NCBI GenBank assembly: GCA_014904985.1
Contig: MU128909.1
Span: 303,597 to 357,149, forward strand
Source: Hydnum rufescens UP504
Taxonomy: Eukaryota > Basidiomycota > Agaricomycetes > Cantharellales > Hydnaceae
DNA length: 53,553 bases
Direction of reading: 5' to 3'
Shown here piece by piece: positions 41,501-52,400 of the stretch. The notes under the pieces were generated by a model. That model worked only from the letters and a program-made list of their open reading frames with translations. It searched no databases and had not been told where the DNA came from. The translations under genes were made by a program, and so were the position numbers. Each line of letters starts with the position of its first letter. Positions within the stretch are counted from its first letter, which is position 1.

Positions 41501-41976
41501 TCAAGGTCCACCGGTCGCGTCATACAACCCGGATTCACGACCATTGGTCTTCAAACCACTCAAACTAGGAGACCTGCTCCCTTGCCGACGAAACCCGTTA
41601 GACGGGACGAGCTTGAATACACGGATCGAATTACGAAGGATCGCATGTCTCTTATGCTAGGAAGATTCCTGCTGGATTTCTATCTACAGAAGAAGTAGAT
41701 CTACTCGCGTACTAATTCTCCTATATCAAGAAGCTTTGCTTTCGAGGAACACGAGAGAGGAACGTTCAATACGGACTATTTCCGCCTTACGAGATGCAAC
41801 CGTACCTCACGAGCCATGGATGAAGAAGAATATCAGAATTCCTCTGGGAGGATGGACGACGTGTTAAAGCTCTTACAAGAACAATTTGACAGCGGAAAAT
41901 ACGAGCGTTCCGCCTCTTCCTACCGTTCCGCTATCTTCGCAGTCGAGAAGAAATCCGGTCTCTTACGTCTTGTTCA
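38523..41976 (+). pseudogene. Second, tandem copy of the element 3 interior (gag to reverse transcriptase)
   Basis: Collinear with 32523-36032 but about 56 nt shorter, mostly through scattered single-base deletions, many in short homopolymers (CCC to CC in CTACTACCCTTC). Frames are therefore broken everywhere; the longest open pieces are 40180-40677 and 40830-41660. Where comparable, it keeps CGA at gag where the first copy has TGA, lacks the extra T at the gag frameshift, and has the canonical protease motif LIDSGSE near 40770. It ends abruptly at KKSGLLRLV of the reverse transcriptase. Confidence 0.85.
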
Positions 41977-41980
41977 ACGT

Positions 41981-42410
41981 TTTTGAAGCTTTTGACTTGA
42001 TTTCTTTTTCCTCATTTTCGCCTTAATCCCATCTTTCCGCCGGTTACCATAGCATTTTTCTGTGATGTATATTAAGTGCAGGAGATGCGAATTTCTATCG
42101 TCTTTCCCCCCATCCCCAGTTGAAAAGCTAGTTGAACTGCTGCTGGTGTCAGGGTAAATTCCAAACTCAACCCCACTAATCACACTTCTGATAGGCTCTC
42201 AAGAGGAGGACCTAGAGTGTGATTCTCTGATTTAACAACCCCTTCATTTATTGTCTGGATAGGCTCCGTCTATACAGGACAATTCTACCTGTCCAAAGAC
42301 CCTTCCTTCCCTCGGACCTAACGTTCGGATTGGCCCCGTGATCCCCCTTCTTTGTCCTCGTTTCCATTTCGCAGACTGTAGCTGGTTTCTACCACAGTTT
42401 CCTGCTTACA
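41981..42410 (+). repeat. Partial 3' LTR of element 3
   Basis: Corresponds to 32091-32521 of the 5' LTR, starting TTTTGAAGCTTTTGACTTG and ending CCTGCTTACA. The first 540 bp of the LTR are missing. Confidence 0.85.
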
Positions 42411-42429
42411 CCGTGTACTACAATGACTC

Positions 42430-44276
42430 TGCGAAAGAAACCTTCACGCCAAGATCTCGAAGTGCACCTTCCACACAGACACTATCGAGTACCTCGGCTT
42501 CATCATCACCCCCTCTGGCGTCCAGATGGACCCTACAAAATTTGACGCGATCCTAAGTTGGCCTGCGCCCACCTCGGTAAAAGAAGTCCAGTCATTCCTA
42601 GGCTTCGCAAACTTCTACTGCTGCTTCATCATGACCTACTCAGACCTTGCGCACCCCTTAATCTGTCTTACGAAAAAGATGAAACCTTCGCATGGAACGA
42701 TGAGACCCAATGAGCTTTCGAAAGCATCAAAAACGCCTTCGTATCAGCACCCATCCTCCGCCACTTTGACCCCGAATTACGCATCATCGTAGAAACTGAT
42801 GTGTCTGACTACGCCATCGCCACGATCTTGTCACAAATCAACAAGAACAACGAAGTTCAACCCATCACGTTCCACTCATGATCAATGCAAAGCGCAGAAC
42901 TGAACTACGACATCCACGACAAAGAACTCCTCGCGATCTTCAATGCCTTTTGTGCCTGGCGAGCATACCTCAAAGGCACCGCTCACACAGTTTCCGTCAT
43001 TACAGACCACAAAAACTTGGAGTACTTCACCTCCACAAAACTCCTCACTTGTCGACAGGCTCAATGGTCGGAATACCTCTCCTCCTTTGACTACATCATC
43101 ATATATCGACCAGGACGACTCGGAGGAAAACCAGATGCCCTCACAAGATGCCCTGACGTTTATCCACCCGAACAAAACAAGGTATATGCAACTGCGAACC
43201 TGCAAAACCTCCAAATGATCATTCGCGATGCCAAGCCTCTTGACTCGGACACAGCTCTTAGCGCATACTTAAGAGCGACCCTCGATGACCACCCTCTCGA
43301 CTCTGAGACAACTCTTGCACTGATTCGTGAAGGCACTCGCGACGACACCATCGCAATGCAAGTGCATGAACGCATCGAGACCACCAAAGGTGACTTGACA
43401 GCCGCCCCCACCTTCTTCTCGCGCTCAGAGGACACGACATTGCTACTACACAAAGGACGCGTCTATGTCCCGACTACTGCGACCTCCGCCTCGACATCCT
43501 TCATGCTTTGCATGACCACCTCCTTGTGGGCCACCCAGGCATTCACAAACCATCTGTCTTATTACGCGAAATACTACTGGCCAGGACTAATGAAAATGGT
43601 CAAGGCATATGTACGATCTTGTGTCATATGCACGCATGTGAAATCCTCGCACCACGCTGCATATGGCCCCCTCAAATTCCTCTCCATTGCTGATCGACCC
43701 TGGAACTCGATCGCGATGGACTTCATCACCGGACTCCCACCCTCCTCCTCATTTGACTCCATCCTCGTTATCATTGACCGATTCACGAAGATGGGTCTCT
43801 TCATCCCCACAGTCACGACACTCCAGGCAGAAGGACTCGCCGACCTAGTCATCAATTGGGTCATATCCAAACACGGTACACCCGCTGATATCGTCTCAGA
43901 TCGCGGCTCACTGTTTATTTCCAACTTCTGGAAATCGCTCGCGAAGAGACTCAGCATCAAACTCAACCTCTCGACCACATACCACCCTGAGACTGATGGC
44001 CAAACTGAGTGCCTGAACCAAATCCTCGAGCAGTACTTGCGAATTTACGTCAACTACCTGCAAGACGACTGGGTGCTACTTCTCCCCCTCGCAGAGTTCG
44101 CATACAACAATGCCGAGCACTCCACAACGAACATGACACCCTTCTTCGCGAATAAAGGCTTTCACCCCAACCTTGAGATCAATATCGAAGCAGTGCCTTT
44201 GACCGAGGCCAACCAAGCCGCACTGGACCTTCGCAACGTCCACAATTATGTTTGTGACCAACTCATGATCACATGA
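42430..44276 (+). pseudogene. Pol of element 4R: RT thumb, RNase H, integrase
   Basis: The thumb region (IEYLGFIITPSGV and FLGFANFYCCFI) and RNase H (VETDVSDYAIATILSQ) occupy 42430-42880 with at least one frameshift. A TGA at 42879-42881 precedes a long open frame (42885-44276) with ELNYDIHDKELLAIFNAF, then the integrase zinc-finger region and core. Catalytic codons are Asp 43719, Asp 43899 (IVSDRGSLF) and Glu 44007 (GQTECLNQIL), 35 residues between the last two as expected. The frame stops at TGA 44274-44276, where 4L has an Arg codon. With the reverse-transcriptase core missing the copy cannot move by itself. Confidence 0.9.
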
Positions 44277-44803
44277 CAACAAAATGAACAGCAAGTAGCT
44301 GGATCGTGACCCCTTTCCCCTTGCTCAACATCGGCGATCAAGTATGGCTCGACATGTGCAACATCAAAACAAAGTGACCATCGAAGAAACTGGACCACAA
44401 GAAACTCGGTCCCTTCCCAGTCACTGAGAAAGTTTCAACACATGCATATCGCCTTGGTCTCCCTCATGCCATGAATCAAATCCACAATGTCTTCCATGTG
44501 CAACTACTCGAGCCTGTTCACCCTGATCCCTTCCCCAATCGCACCCAACCACCTCCCCCACCTGTCGAAATCGATGGCGAACTCGAATATGAAATTGCAG
44601 AAATCGTTGACAGCAAGATCAATCGTCACCGTCGCAGTAACAGCTTAATCTATCACATGCGATGGTCCAGCTACAAGCACACCAATGACAAGTTTAGCTG
44701 GCTTCCAGCAGCAGAACTCGCCAATGCTCACGAAGCAGTAATGGACTTCCATCGTGCACACCCCGAAAAACCAGGACAAGAAGTACTTGACCTGGCAGTA
44801 TAA
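44277..44803 (+). pseudogene. Chromodomain end of pol, element 4R
   Basis: After the TGA the linker continues in broken frames, with another TGA at 44375-44377 where 4L has CGA. From 44471 to 44803 the frame is open and carries the chromodomain: EYEIAEIVDSKIN, then IYHMRWSSYKHTNDKFSWLP with the aromatic Trp-x-x-Tyr/Trp pattern, then a helix around VMDFHRAHPEKPG. Chromodomains of this type direct integration to marked chromatin. Confidence 0.85.
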
Positions 44804-44829
44804 ATCGCGACAATCGCAACACCGTGCTT

Positions 44830-45030
44830 TCGCAACCATTCCTCTCTCCACATTTCTCTCTCTCTTCCTCTCTCCACATTTCTCTCTCTCTCTTCCTCCT
44901 GCCACACTTCTCTCTCCTTCTCTCTTGCTGTCACTCTCCTCACATGTCTCTCTCGCCTTCGGCATTTTTTCTCCTTTCCCGTCTTTTCCTTCTTTTCCTT
45001 CTTTTCCCTTTTTTTCCTTCTGAACCCTGA
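44830..45030 (+). repeat. Polypyrimidine run (counterpart of 25788-25980)
   Basis: CTCTCTCT and TTCCTTCTTTTCC-type repeats on the plus strand, i.e. polypurine on the strand of the antisense gene. Both element 4 copies have it at the same place. Confidence 0.7.
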
Positions 45031-45229
45031 AATTCAGTTTACTCTCAGACATCAGAAAATAAAAAATGAAAATTTTATTGTTCTACTTGCTGTCCCTCAA
45101 ATCGCACTGCTCCCTAGCGATCTCCCACCCCGTCTCGGCATAAGCCACGACATCCCCCCATCGCTGTCACACACTGCGCACGACACTTGTCTGCGACTTC
45201 ACGACAGCCAACCCTGCTCCAACTCCCGC

Positions 45230-46173
45230 ACCCTCACCTCCTCCATCTCCACGGCCACGGATGCCTCTGCAGCAGCCCATCATGCGAGGACCACGCATTG
45301 TGCCAACTCGGGCATCGGGTCATCGGCCACGTCTCCTCCATGCGCTTCAAGAGACTCTCGACCCGCAGAAGCAAGTCGCCTGCGGAGAGCTCAGGCACAG
45401 CCCCAGGCACTTCCTCCTCAACCCCCTCCGCAGGAGAAGGCGAACCCTTCGACTCAGGCGATGCAATGCGTCGTCGCCTGGAAGCCCGTGAAGGCTCCTC
45501 ACCGCCCTCAGCAACCCGCTTCAGGTGCCGATGACTGGCACCAGGGAACACTTCTTGTTCTGCTTCGCACACGCCTAGCAGCAAAAATGAGGACCAGACA
45601 TGCACAGAGGTTCCTCCCCCTTCTTACCACCAGCCACCCATCGAGCATGCATGGATGCGCACCAATTGCACTAAAAAACACCAAGTCAGCGACATCACGA
45701 CTTCAAAAACTGTACTCACCATCGATGATCCCTCATCCTCGCCCAACACGATAGGCGCATCTTTCAATGCACCCCTCAGCACCTCCGCCACGGCTGCGCG
45801 CCGAGCAGCATCCTCGGCCTCATGCCGCGCCTCAGTGTCGAGATGACGCGCCTCCTCTAAAGCGCGCACCACTGCCTCTTCCTGGGCACAACAAACACCC
45901 ATGTCATTCTCGATACGTTCAACGTGCAGACGCCAAGCTGCAAGGGCCAAACCCATCTCAGGCATGAGAGGTGACACCTCGGGCATCTGACCTTGCAGAT
46001 GCACCTGCTGCTTTACAAAAAATCAACACAACTCACAGAAAACAGAAAAAGTTTTCATCACTTACCTCCCACTTCACCAACTCGACCTTCACGGTCGCAA
46101 CCGCCTCCTCAGTCTGGAGGATTTCCATTGCCGCCTTTGTCTTGATCAAAGAGAGAATAGCTTCGTCGGCCAT
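45230..46173 (-). pseudogene. Three-exon antisense gene of element 4R
   Basis: On the minus strand, ATG 46173. Exon 1 is 46173-46066 (36 codons), exon 2 is 46004-45720 (95 codons) and exon 3 starts at 45670. Donors GTAAGT and GTGAGT and acceptors match those of the 4L gene, all phase 0. Exon 3 has a TAG at about 45577 in place of the Gln codon of 4L, and a 4-nt deletion near 45545. In return it preserves the Arg-rich stretch (SRRRRIASPESKGSPSPAEG) and the Glu/Pro-rich tail (45605-45234) that 4L lost to TGA codons. Each copy is thus damaged in a different place, so an intact source copy must have existed. Confidence 0.7.
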
Positions 46174-46324
46174 ATCGATGATGATGGTACGGAATCAGAA
46201 GCGAACGCAACAAACCTGCCCTTTATAGTAACCACCACAGCAACCACCGAAACCACCAAAAAACACCCACCTCATAAAACTCAAGTTACACGCTTTGAGG
46301 GCTTCGCGCTCAAAAGGGGGGTAC

Positions 46325-46782
46325 TGTTATGAGTCATACTCATAACCTTGCTTACGTACACAGAATAACCAAGCCAAATGCGCCATCACGTGACCTTCCC
46401 CCTAGCCGCCATTGTGCCTTCCTCTTTCAGCATTTCCTATTATATACATCCCTCCTTTATTCAACACCCCTTTATCCATAAACCCTTTTGATCTCTAATA
46501 GTATAAGTAGTTACTTGATGTACACTCGCTCTTTAGAAGATCGAGAATATATTGTCAACTGATTGAATTCCACTCTTGCGATCTCAGTTATCACTCATGA
46601 CTCTCATCTTAAAACCTTCGCCTATTAAGTCTCAAGAAGCCGGTCTTCCTTGTACGTACTTGTCTCTCGTGACTTATGTAATCCCCACTTCGCGACTCCC
46701 TTGTCAATTGCCTTAAGGGCCTTTCCTTGTATTTGTGTCGATTACATCATCATATCTTTCGCCTTGAGTACAACCCTTAACA
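46325..46782 (+). repeat. 3' LTR of element 4R (458 bp)
   Basis: TGTTATGAGTC...CCCTTAACA, preceded by the polypurine tract CTCAAAAGGGGGG. It is the reverse counterpart of 24020-24477 and the same length. The next bases are GTAGG; the bases outside the 4L LTR are GTGTG, so no convincing target duplication links the two. Confidence 0.9.
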
Positions 46783-46935
46783 GTAGGATTGTCTTAAGCC
46801 TCACCAGCAACATTGAACCAGTTGCCAAGGTGTAATGTCTACAATCCAGGAGGCTATAATCTGGAGCTCATTTATGTAATCACAGACTTTCAATGTGCAT
46901 TGTTCATAACTGTCAAATTTATCTCATTGCAGCTG

Positions 46936-47490
46936 TCAAAACTCTGGTGGGAAGCACCAGTTGAATAGGCCCTTCATAATGGTTTCCAAGTTCCATTTTT
47001 CAGGGTGTCTCACAACATACATGACATACCATTTTGATGCTTTGCCATCAAGGCAGTTTTGGACATGTTGAGGTATCAGGTCTCTCGGGAACTTCATCAT
47101 GGCATAATAGTTACCAACCTCAGAGATCCAGCTCTTGAAGCAGTTGTAGTCAGCAGTGCCATTATACCATGAAGGAGGTGGTAGTTTAGGGATAGAACTA
47201 CTAGCTTTAGAGCTTGTAACTACCTTCCACTTCTCCTTCTCTATGTGAGTGGATTGCTCATTAGCTTTTCCAAGTTTTAGTAGTAAGCTGTCATTTGAAT
47301 GGATTGAGGAGGCTTCACCCTCACCTCCTCCATCATCACTTGTGTTGCCTCTGTCATCATCTGGATCCCCATTTCCATCCTGGAAGTATGTTCCAAGGAA
47401 AGAGTCAAGTGGGACAAAGGATGATGCATGAGGGATGCATGAGGTGGGGGGAGTCAGGCTTTTCTCAGGGTTATCTCTGGTAACCATCAT
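46936..47490 (-). pseudogene. Gag fragment of a further LTR retrotransposon
   Basis: A 184-codon minus-strand frame. The N-terminal half is acidic and low-complexity (GDPDDDRGNTSDDGGGEG); the C-terminal half carries the typical capsid-like sequence PPPSWYNGTADYNCFKSWIS, a CLDGKASKWYVMYV segment and the ending LETIMKGLFNWCFPPEF. Fungal Ty3/gypsy Gag proteins commonly have a Leu-F-x-x-C-F-P motif at this place, followed by more sequence. Here the frame stops right after it. No LTR is recognised next to it. Confidence 0.65.
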
Positions 47491-48440
47491 AGTTCAATAA
47501 GACTTCTTATGTTCATTTAATGCCTGAGAGGCCTTACACTTCAATTCAAAATCATCTGGGTTTAAATTTTTGAGTAATATATGCACCCAAGCTTGGTCAT
47601 ACCTGTACACAGGTGGGAGGACTATGAGGACCCTAGTTAGCTCTGTAAGACCCCTGAGGTCACTTCACACTGATTTTGGAAATTTTTTGGGTGAATGTCT
47701 GAAAAAAAACCACACAAATGGGCTAATTTTGGCCTGAAAGTCCAATTTTTTTCCACACAGATATGGGAAATTTTTTTCAGCACCAAGGACCAGACTACAT
47801 GAATTTAGTGATCTTGATCCAATCTGGTCATCACACTAGCAGAAATCTGATGTCAATGCTGTCTGTTGCCACAGTGTCAACATTCAGCAATACTGCTTGT
47901 GATTCACTTTCCTGTGCCACATACTTGTACATCAAACCTCACAAAGTATTTTAAACAATTTCCCTGTCAGTGAATCTTCCCTCACAGGACCAAATGGGAG
48001 AATAGTGGGTCTGGTTACATTAGGGGATAGCACTACCAGTGTTTTCACTGAACTTGAGAACTGGAGGCAATCTCTGATACAAGCAATAACAGATTTCAGT
48101 AAGGTGATGAAAAATAATGGTCAGATCTAGGTGATGGGTTTTGGCAAGACTGGTGGGGACCTGGGAGGGCATGTAGATGGCTTAGGAGCATAGATACAAT
48201 TTTTTGGGATTTTTTTGGGGCCTGTGAGGTCCAAACCCTGTTTCACACAGATTTGACCTGTTTTGAGCATGTCTGAGGTCTAATCACACTAAATTTGGCC
48301 ATTTTGGGGCTCAAAAACCACACTCCTCAACCCCAAATTTAGGGGTTTTTACCTTCAGACCTCTATTGGAGCTAACTGGGGTCCTGGACTATGTCCTCTG
48401 GGACACAAGATGGACCTTCACCATGACTTGAGGGGGTAGG
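47491..48440. other. CpG-depleted stretch without a recognised gene
   Basis: Only short frames occur. Composition is TpG/CpA-rich with very few CpG, like element 2, so this is probably decayed repeat DNA. Confidence 0.5.
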
Positions 48441-48531
48441 AGACAGTGGTTGTTCTGCTCATTCCTTCCCCCTACTAGTTCCAGTTTCAGTAATTGTAAT
48501 GCCTTGCATTGTGATGTAAGATCACTCAGAA

Positions 48532-48762
48532 TCACTGTGTGGTGCCCCAGGGGACATTATCACCTACTGGTTCATGCTTTACTACATTGTTGCAGAATTG
48601 GACTATCTGATCAAATTCAGCATCAGGCATTGCTAATATGTCCGTAAGGGACAAGTTCTGCTCATAGAACATTGAGTAGTCATTGGGTACTGCATAAGTT
48701 GAGCATCCTTGATAGTCTATGGTGGCTGCAGTATCAGATTCATAATGTAACAGACTACTCAT
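48532..48762 (-). CDS. Short hypothetical frame, possible C-terminal exon
   Basis: A 76-codon minus-strand frame with balanced composition (contains YSMFYEQNLSLTDILAMPDA). An AT microsatellite (48764-48775) lies just outside. No family is recognised and no neighbouring exon is identifiable. Confidence 0.3.
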   Translation of the reverse strand: MSSLLHYESDTAATIDYQGCSTYAVPNDYSMFYEQNLSLTDILAMPDAEFDQIVQFCNNVVKHEPVGDNVPWGTTQ

Positions 48763-49296
48763 ATATATATATATTCATCTATGTAGTTTGTAGCACTTAG
48801 GCTTGGTGTGCCTAAGTCTTATGTAATTAGTTCTCATGTTCGTAAGCTGCAGCATTCACCATGGAGAATGCATCTTCTCTTCCATGCTCTAATTGCTCTT
48901 AGCTAAGATCTCTGCCTCATTCTAGTAGCCATTTGCACAAATGATATGACCTAGCTGCATTGTCTTGCACTCTCACTCTCATCTTCCAACTCTCTTGGGC
49001 TGTACCATAGACAACCAAGAGGTAAGCCAATGCAGTAGGGTCTATTTGTCGGCTTGTTACATGACTCATTGTGACTACTCATCCTTAAGCATCACCTCCT
49101 CCACCATCCTCCCTTCCCCTTCCTTTCTGTCTCCAAACACAGGAAGGCTAGCACCCAACATGCATATGAGGACAGTACAAGAGGCCAGTGCCAATTGTAC
49201 TGCTTTTACTCTTGCTCCTGTAGGACCTGCATATTCTCGTACTCCAGGCTACCCTCTTCCCCTTCTCTTGCCCTCTATGCAGTAGGCTAACATTGA

Positions 49297-50819
49297 TTGT
49301 GTAAAGTTGACTGCTATCATCAGGTTTCACCTCATATACCTCTCAACCTCAACCCTCGCACCCTAATTTCAGCACACTCATTACATTGGTTCCCTCTAGC
49401 TGACGAGGTGACCTATTTCTTCTCAATGCCCTGCTTCCCCAATCCCCCTACAGACCCTTTGACATGCAGCAGTGACCTAGGATGCCCTCCTATTATAATT
49501 AAACCCTCCAGCACCCCTTTATCGCCCCTTGCCCCAGGCCCATCTCCAGTGCTCTCCAAGCATTTGCTCACCCAGCCAGCAGCATTGTCAAGTGGGCGAA
49601 TCCTCTCGCTGCTGTCAAGAGATGTCCTGCCACATATGCAGGCCCCTTTTGCACAAGTGGGTGCCAGGTTTCATCCAGCTACTGCAGAATGTTTATACCT
49701 GCCTCCCCAAATGCGAAACCTAATCCAATTCCAGGAAATTACCTCACGCCTGGATTTAGCCCTAGAAGGCTACCAGGACCCACAGACCACCCTCCCCATC
49801 TCCATATACCAGTTCCTATCAGCCTGGACGAAGTTCTCCCTGTCTGAGTATTACACCTACTCCTTCGAAGAAAGCATAGATACAAGTAGTTGGATGTTAC
49901 AAGAAGATCTAATGCATAATATACAGCTTTCTGTATCCACTTTGGAGTCTGTCATTAAGGATGCTGTTGCTTTAGTGGGAGGAGAAAAACAGTGTTTTGT
50001 CCTTGATGTGGATTCGCAGTACCAACTTAAGCTGAGAAGCGCTGGCTTGATAGAAGAAATTAAGATCACAGACAAACTTCTGAAGCTGCAAGTGGAGCTT
50101 ACTCTAGCTCACCTAGTAAAGTTGAAAGCTTTGCATGATGGCATTGAACTATCAGGTAAATCCCCCATGGGATCCTTATCATCGCTTCCTCCTACACCTG
50201 ACTTGTTGAAGCAACTACACCAAGCTTGGATGGACCCCCACCAGCCCCACCATAAGATTAGCCATAGAGCCACCGATCTAGGTTGGGACATGCTACGAAA
50301 AGACATCTCTGGACAAGCCATGATTTTGTGAACCACTCACCATCCCTTCGTGGGGAATTACATGCATAAATTCAATCACCATGAGGTCCTGGTTGAATCT
50401 GCCTTGGGAGTCCAACCCCTACCAAGGACATTGGAGGGGCCCCATCACCTAGGTTTATTCATGTCTGAGGACCCTTACTCCATAATAATCCCGTTGATCA
50501 AGCTTCCCATCTCAGCGTCCCACAGCCCCCAGGGACTGGAGGACCCCCATCGAGACTTCACCCCTTTGCCCACTCCACCAGTAGAGCACCATGCTACCAT
50601 ATCAGCAGCTGAATTCTGAGCCACTTCAGTGGGTCTCAACGCATCCCCTAATGCCTGGAGAGAAATCTCCTTAGAAAACAAAACCCCTAGGCCTGCAGAC
50701 CCTTTGGGGCAATGCTCTGGTCACTCCTGGCCCTCGATTGGAAAGTCCCCAGGGCTGCAAGCTCTTTCAAGAAGCATCTCATCCTTAGGTGAGAATCTCA
50801 GAAACACCTTCAAGGCTGC
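49297..50819 (+). pseudogene. Long hypothetical gene with two TGA codons, truncated by a solo LTR
   Basis: Three successive open stretches (49297-50331, 50350-50619 and 50629 onward) are in the same frame and are separated only by TGA at 50329-50331 and 50617-50619. The conceptual protein is over 500 residues. It has a Pro/Ser-rich N-terminal third, a helical middle (KLQVELTLAHLVKLKALHDG) and a Pro-rich end. The frame is cut at 50819 by the element 3-type LTR. A possible upstream exon lies at 48965-49283. I do not recognise the family. CpG is rare here, so both TGA codons may be former CGA. Confidence 0.5.
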
Positions 50820-51789
50820 TGTAAGCAGGAAACGAAAGGAGGAATCCAGCCACAGTCCACAATATGGAATCGAGAATGAAAAGAAGGGACCACAGGATCA
50901 ATCTGAATGTTAAGGCTCAAAGGAAGGAAGGTCTTTTTGGATAGAAATCTAATGCTGTAAGCAACACCTGCTCAAGCAATAGAACAAAGAATGAATATGG
51001 GTCACAAAACCACACCCTAAAGCTCTCCTCTTGAGGCCCTAGACAAAGTGTAGTAGTCTTAGTGGAATTCACCCAAGGAACCAGTGGCAATACATCAGTG
51101 CCTCAAAACTGGGGGGGGGGAAGACCATAGAAATTCGCATCTCCTGAACTTAATATACATCACAAAAAAATTCTATGGTAACGGGCAGAAAGGTGGGGTT
51201 AAGGCAAAAATGATGAAAAAGAAATCAAATCAAAAGCTTCAAGACTGAAGGAGATATTCCAAAATCAAGTCAGAATAGGGAAATATGGCTTAACCAAGCT
51301 ATTCCTCCTCTCCTACTGCACAGAATCCCTTGGGGAATGGTGGAACTGGTTGTCCTAGACGTACCCTTCATCGGATATAAGAGGGACAGAGAATAATTGC
51401 CATTAATAATCAAAAAAGCGGAGGCAATAATGGAATGAGACATGGGGGAGTTAAATTGTAGAGATCTGAGTTTTAATCCGCTCATTTTTCCCTTGGAACC
51501 ATTGGATGCGGACTGTCGACAGCTTTCTAGGCGTGCTTGTCCCGAATGAATTGGATCAAAACTGACTGAGAAAATTGAAAAATACTGAAGGAATATATGA
51601 AATACATAGTAAAATCGACCTGGAAGGTGCAGTTTTGATTCGTTCAACTCGTGTTTAGTATCGTCAGAAAGGTGTAAATCGTAGCTTTCTGGGAGCTATT
51701 TTGCCGAGTCGATCTGATCAAAACTGAGGGACATATTCCACATTTACTCCTTGAGAGCACCGCATTAGCCCCTATTTGTCATGTGACAA
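50820..51789 (-). mobile_element. Solo LTR of the element 3 family
   Basis: On the minus strand it starts TGTCACATG at 51789 and ends GCTTACA at 50820, 970 bp, collinear with 31548-32521. Many CpG of the reference copy are TpG or CpA. No clear target duplication is seen (GCTGC before, AGTCT after), so one end may be slightly misplaced. Confidence 0.8.
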
Positions 51790-52400
51790 GTCTGTGAGTT
51801 GGAATCAAGGCCCGGGTGTGTAATATGTTGTATTACATCATAACAATTCGTTAGAGTCGCCCTTGAGGCAACAGGAAGCATGTATCAGAAGTGGAGACTG
51901 ATTGAAGGTCAAACAAAGCAAGCAAGTTGAATTGCTATTGCCACATTGAGGTATGGCAGAAAAGTGCAGTTTGCTAGCCAGAAATGCCCTTGAGTGGGCC
52001 ACACAGCACAATGAAGGGTGAGGAAGAAAGCCATGATTTCCAAATATAGAAAATTCCAGTGCTCTCACATCAACCACCCAGGTAGTTCAGGTGACCTGAT
52101 TCTCAGTGTACAACCTGGCCTAAGTGGCCCCAAGTGGGCCCAATTATGTTCTTAATGGTAAGGGCCATGCTAGGTAGAAAAATGCCTCATATTCTGGCCT
52201 AAGGCAGGTAGAATAACAGGTTGATGAAGACACACAGAGCAATGAACAGCTATTTAATAATTGCAGAACCTGAGTCTCATAACCAGACCCTTTTAACAGA
52301 GGGTCTGGTGGAATGGGGAGTTCCATTGAATTGGAAAACATGCTTCTGGTCCAGCCAATCATAAAAAGTCTTGTTCAGGATAGCCATTATGTCTGGCTAT
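51790..52400. other. Spacer without a recognised gene
   Basis: Short frames on the minus strand have no supporting features. The composition is CpG-poor. Confidence 0.4.

Larger units (their letters stand above)
31548..42410 (+). mobile_element. Element 3: Ty3/gypsy element with a tandemly repeated interior and a partial 3' LTR
   Basis: Order: LTR (31548-32521), gag-pol (32602-38522), a second copy of the interior running from the gag start to the reverse-transcriptase region (38523-41976), and the last 430 bp of the LTR (41981-42410). The second copy joins directly to the integrase end of the first without an LTR between. The final LTR fragment joins in the middle of the reverse transcriptase. 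No 5-bp target duplication is visible (GGACT before, CCGTG after), consistent with rearrangement. Domain order protease, reverse transcriptase, RNase H, integrase identifies Ty3/gypsy. The 42411 end lies within pol of element 4R. Confidence 0.85.
42411..46782 (+). mobile_element. Element 4R: 5'-truncated chromovirus, 3' end pointing right
   Basis: Plus-strand order: end of reverse transcriptase, RNase H, integrase, chromodomain, polypyrimidine run, antisense gene (on the minus strand), polypurine tract (46308-46324) and LTR (46325-46782). Starts directly after the element 3 LTR fragment, within pol after the YxDD region. From 43337 it is an inverted copy of 4L. Confidence 0.9.

Noticed and set aside
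24020..46782. The whole 22.8-kb block as one giant transposon with 458-bp inverted termini
   Set aside because: The termini are explained as 3' LTRs of two oppositely oriented retroelements, and the flanking bases GTGTG and GTAGG are not a convincing target duplication. Kept only as a question under findings.
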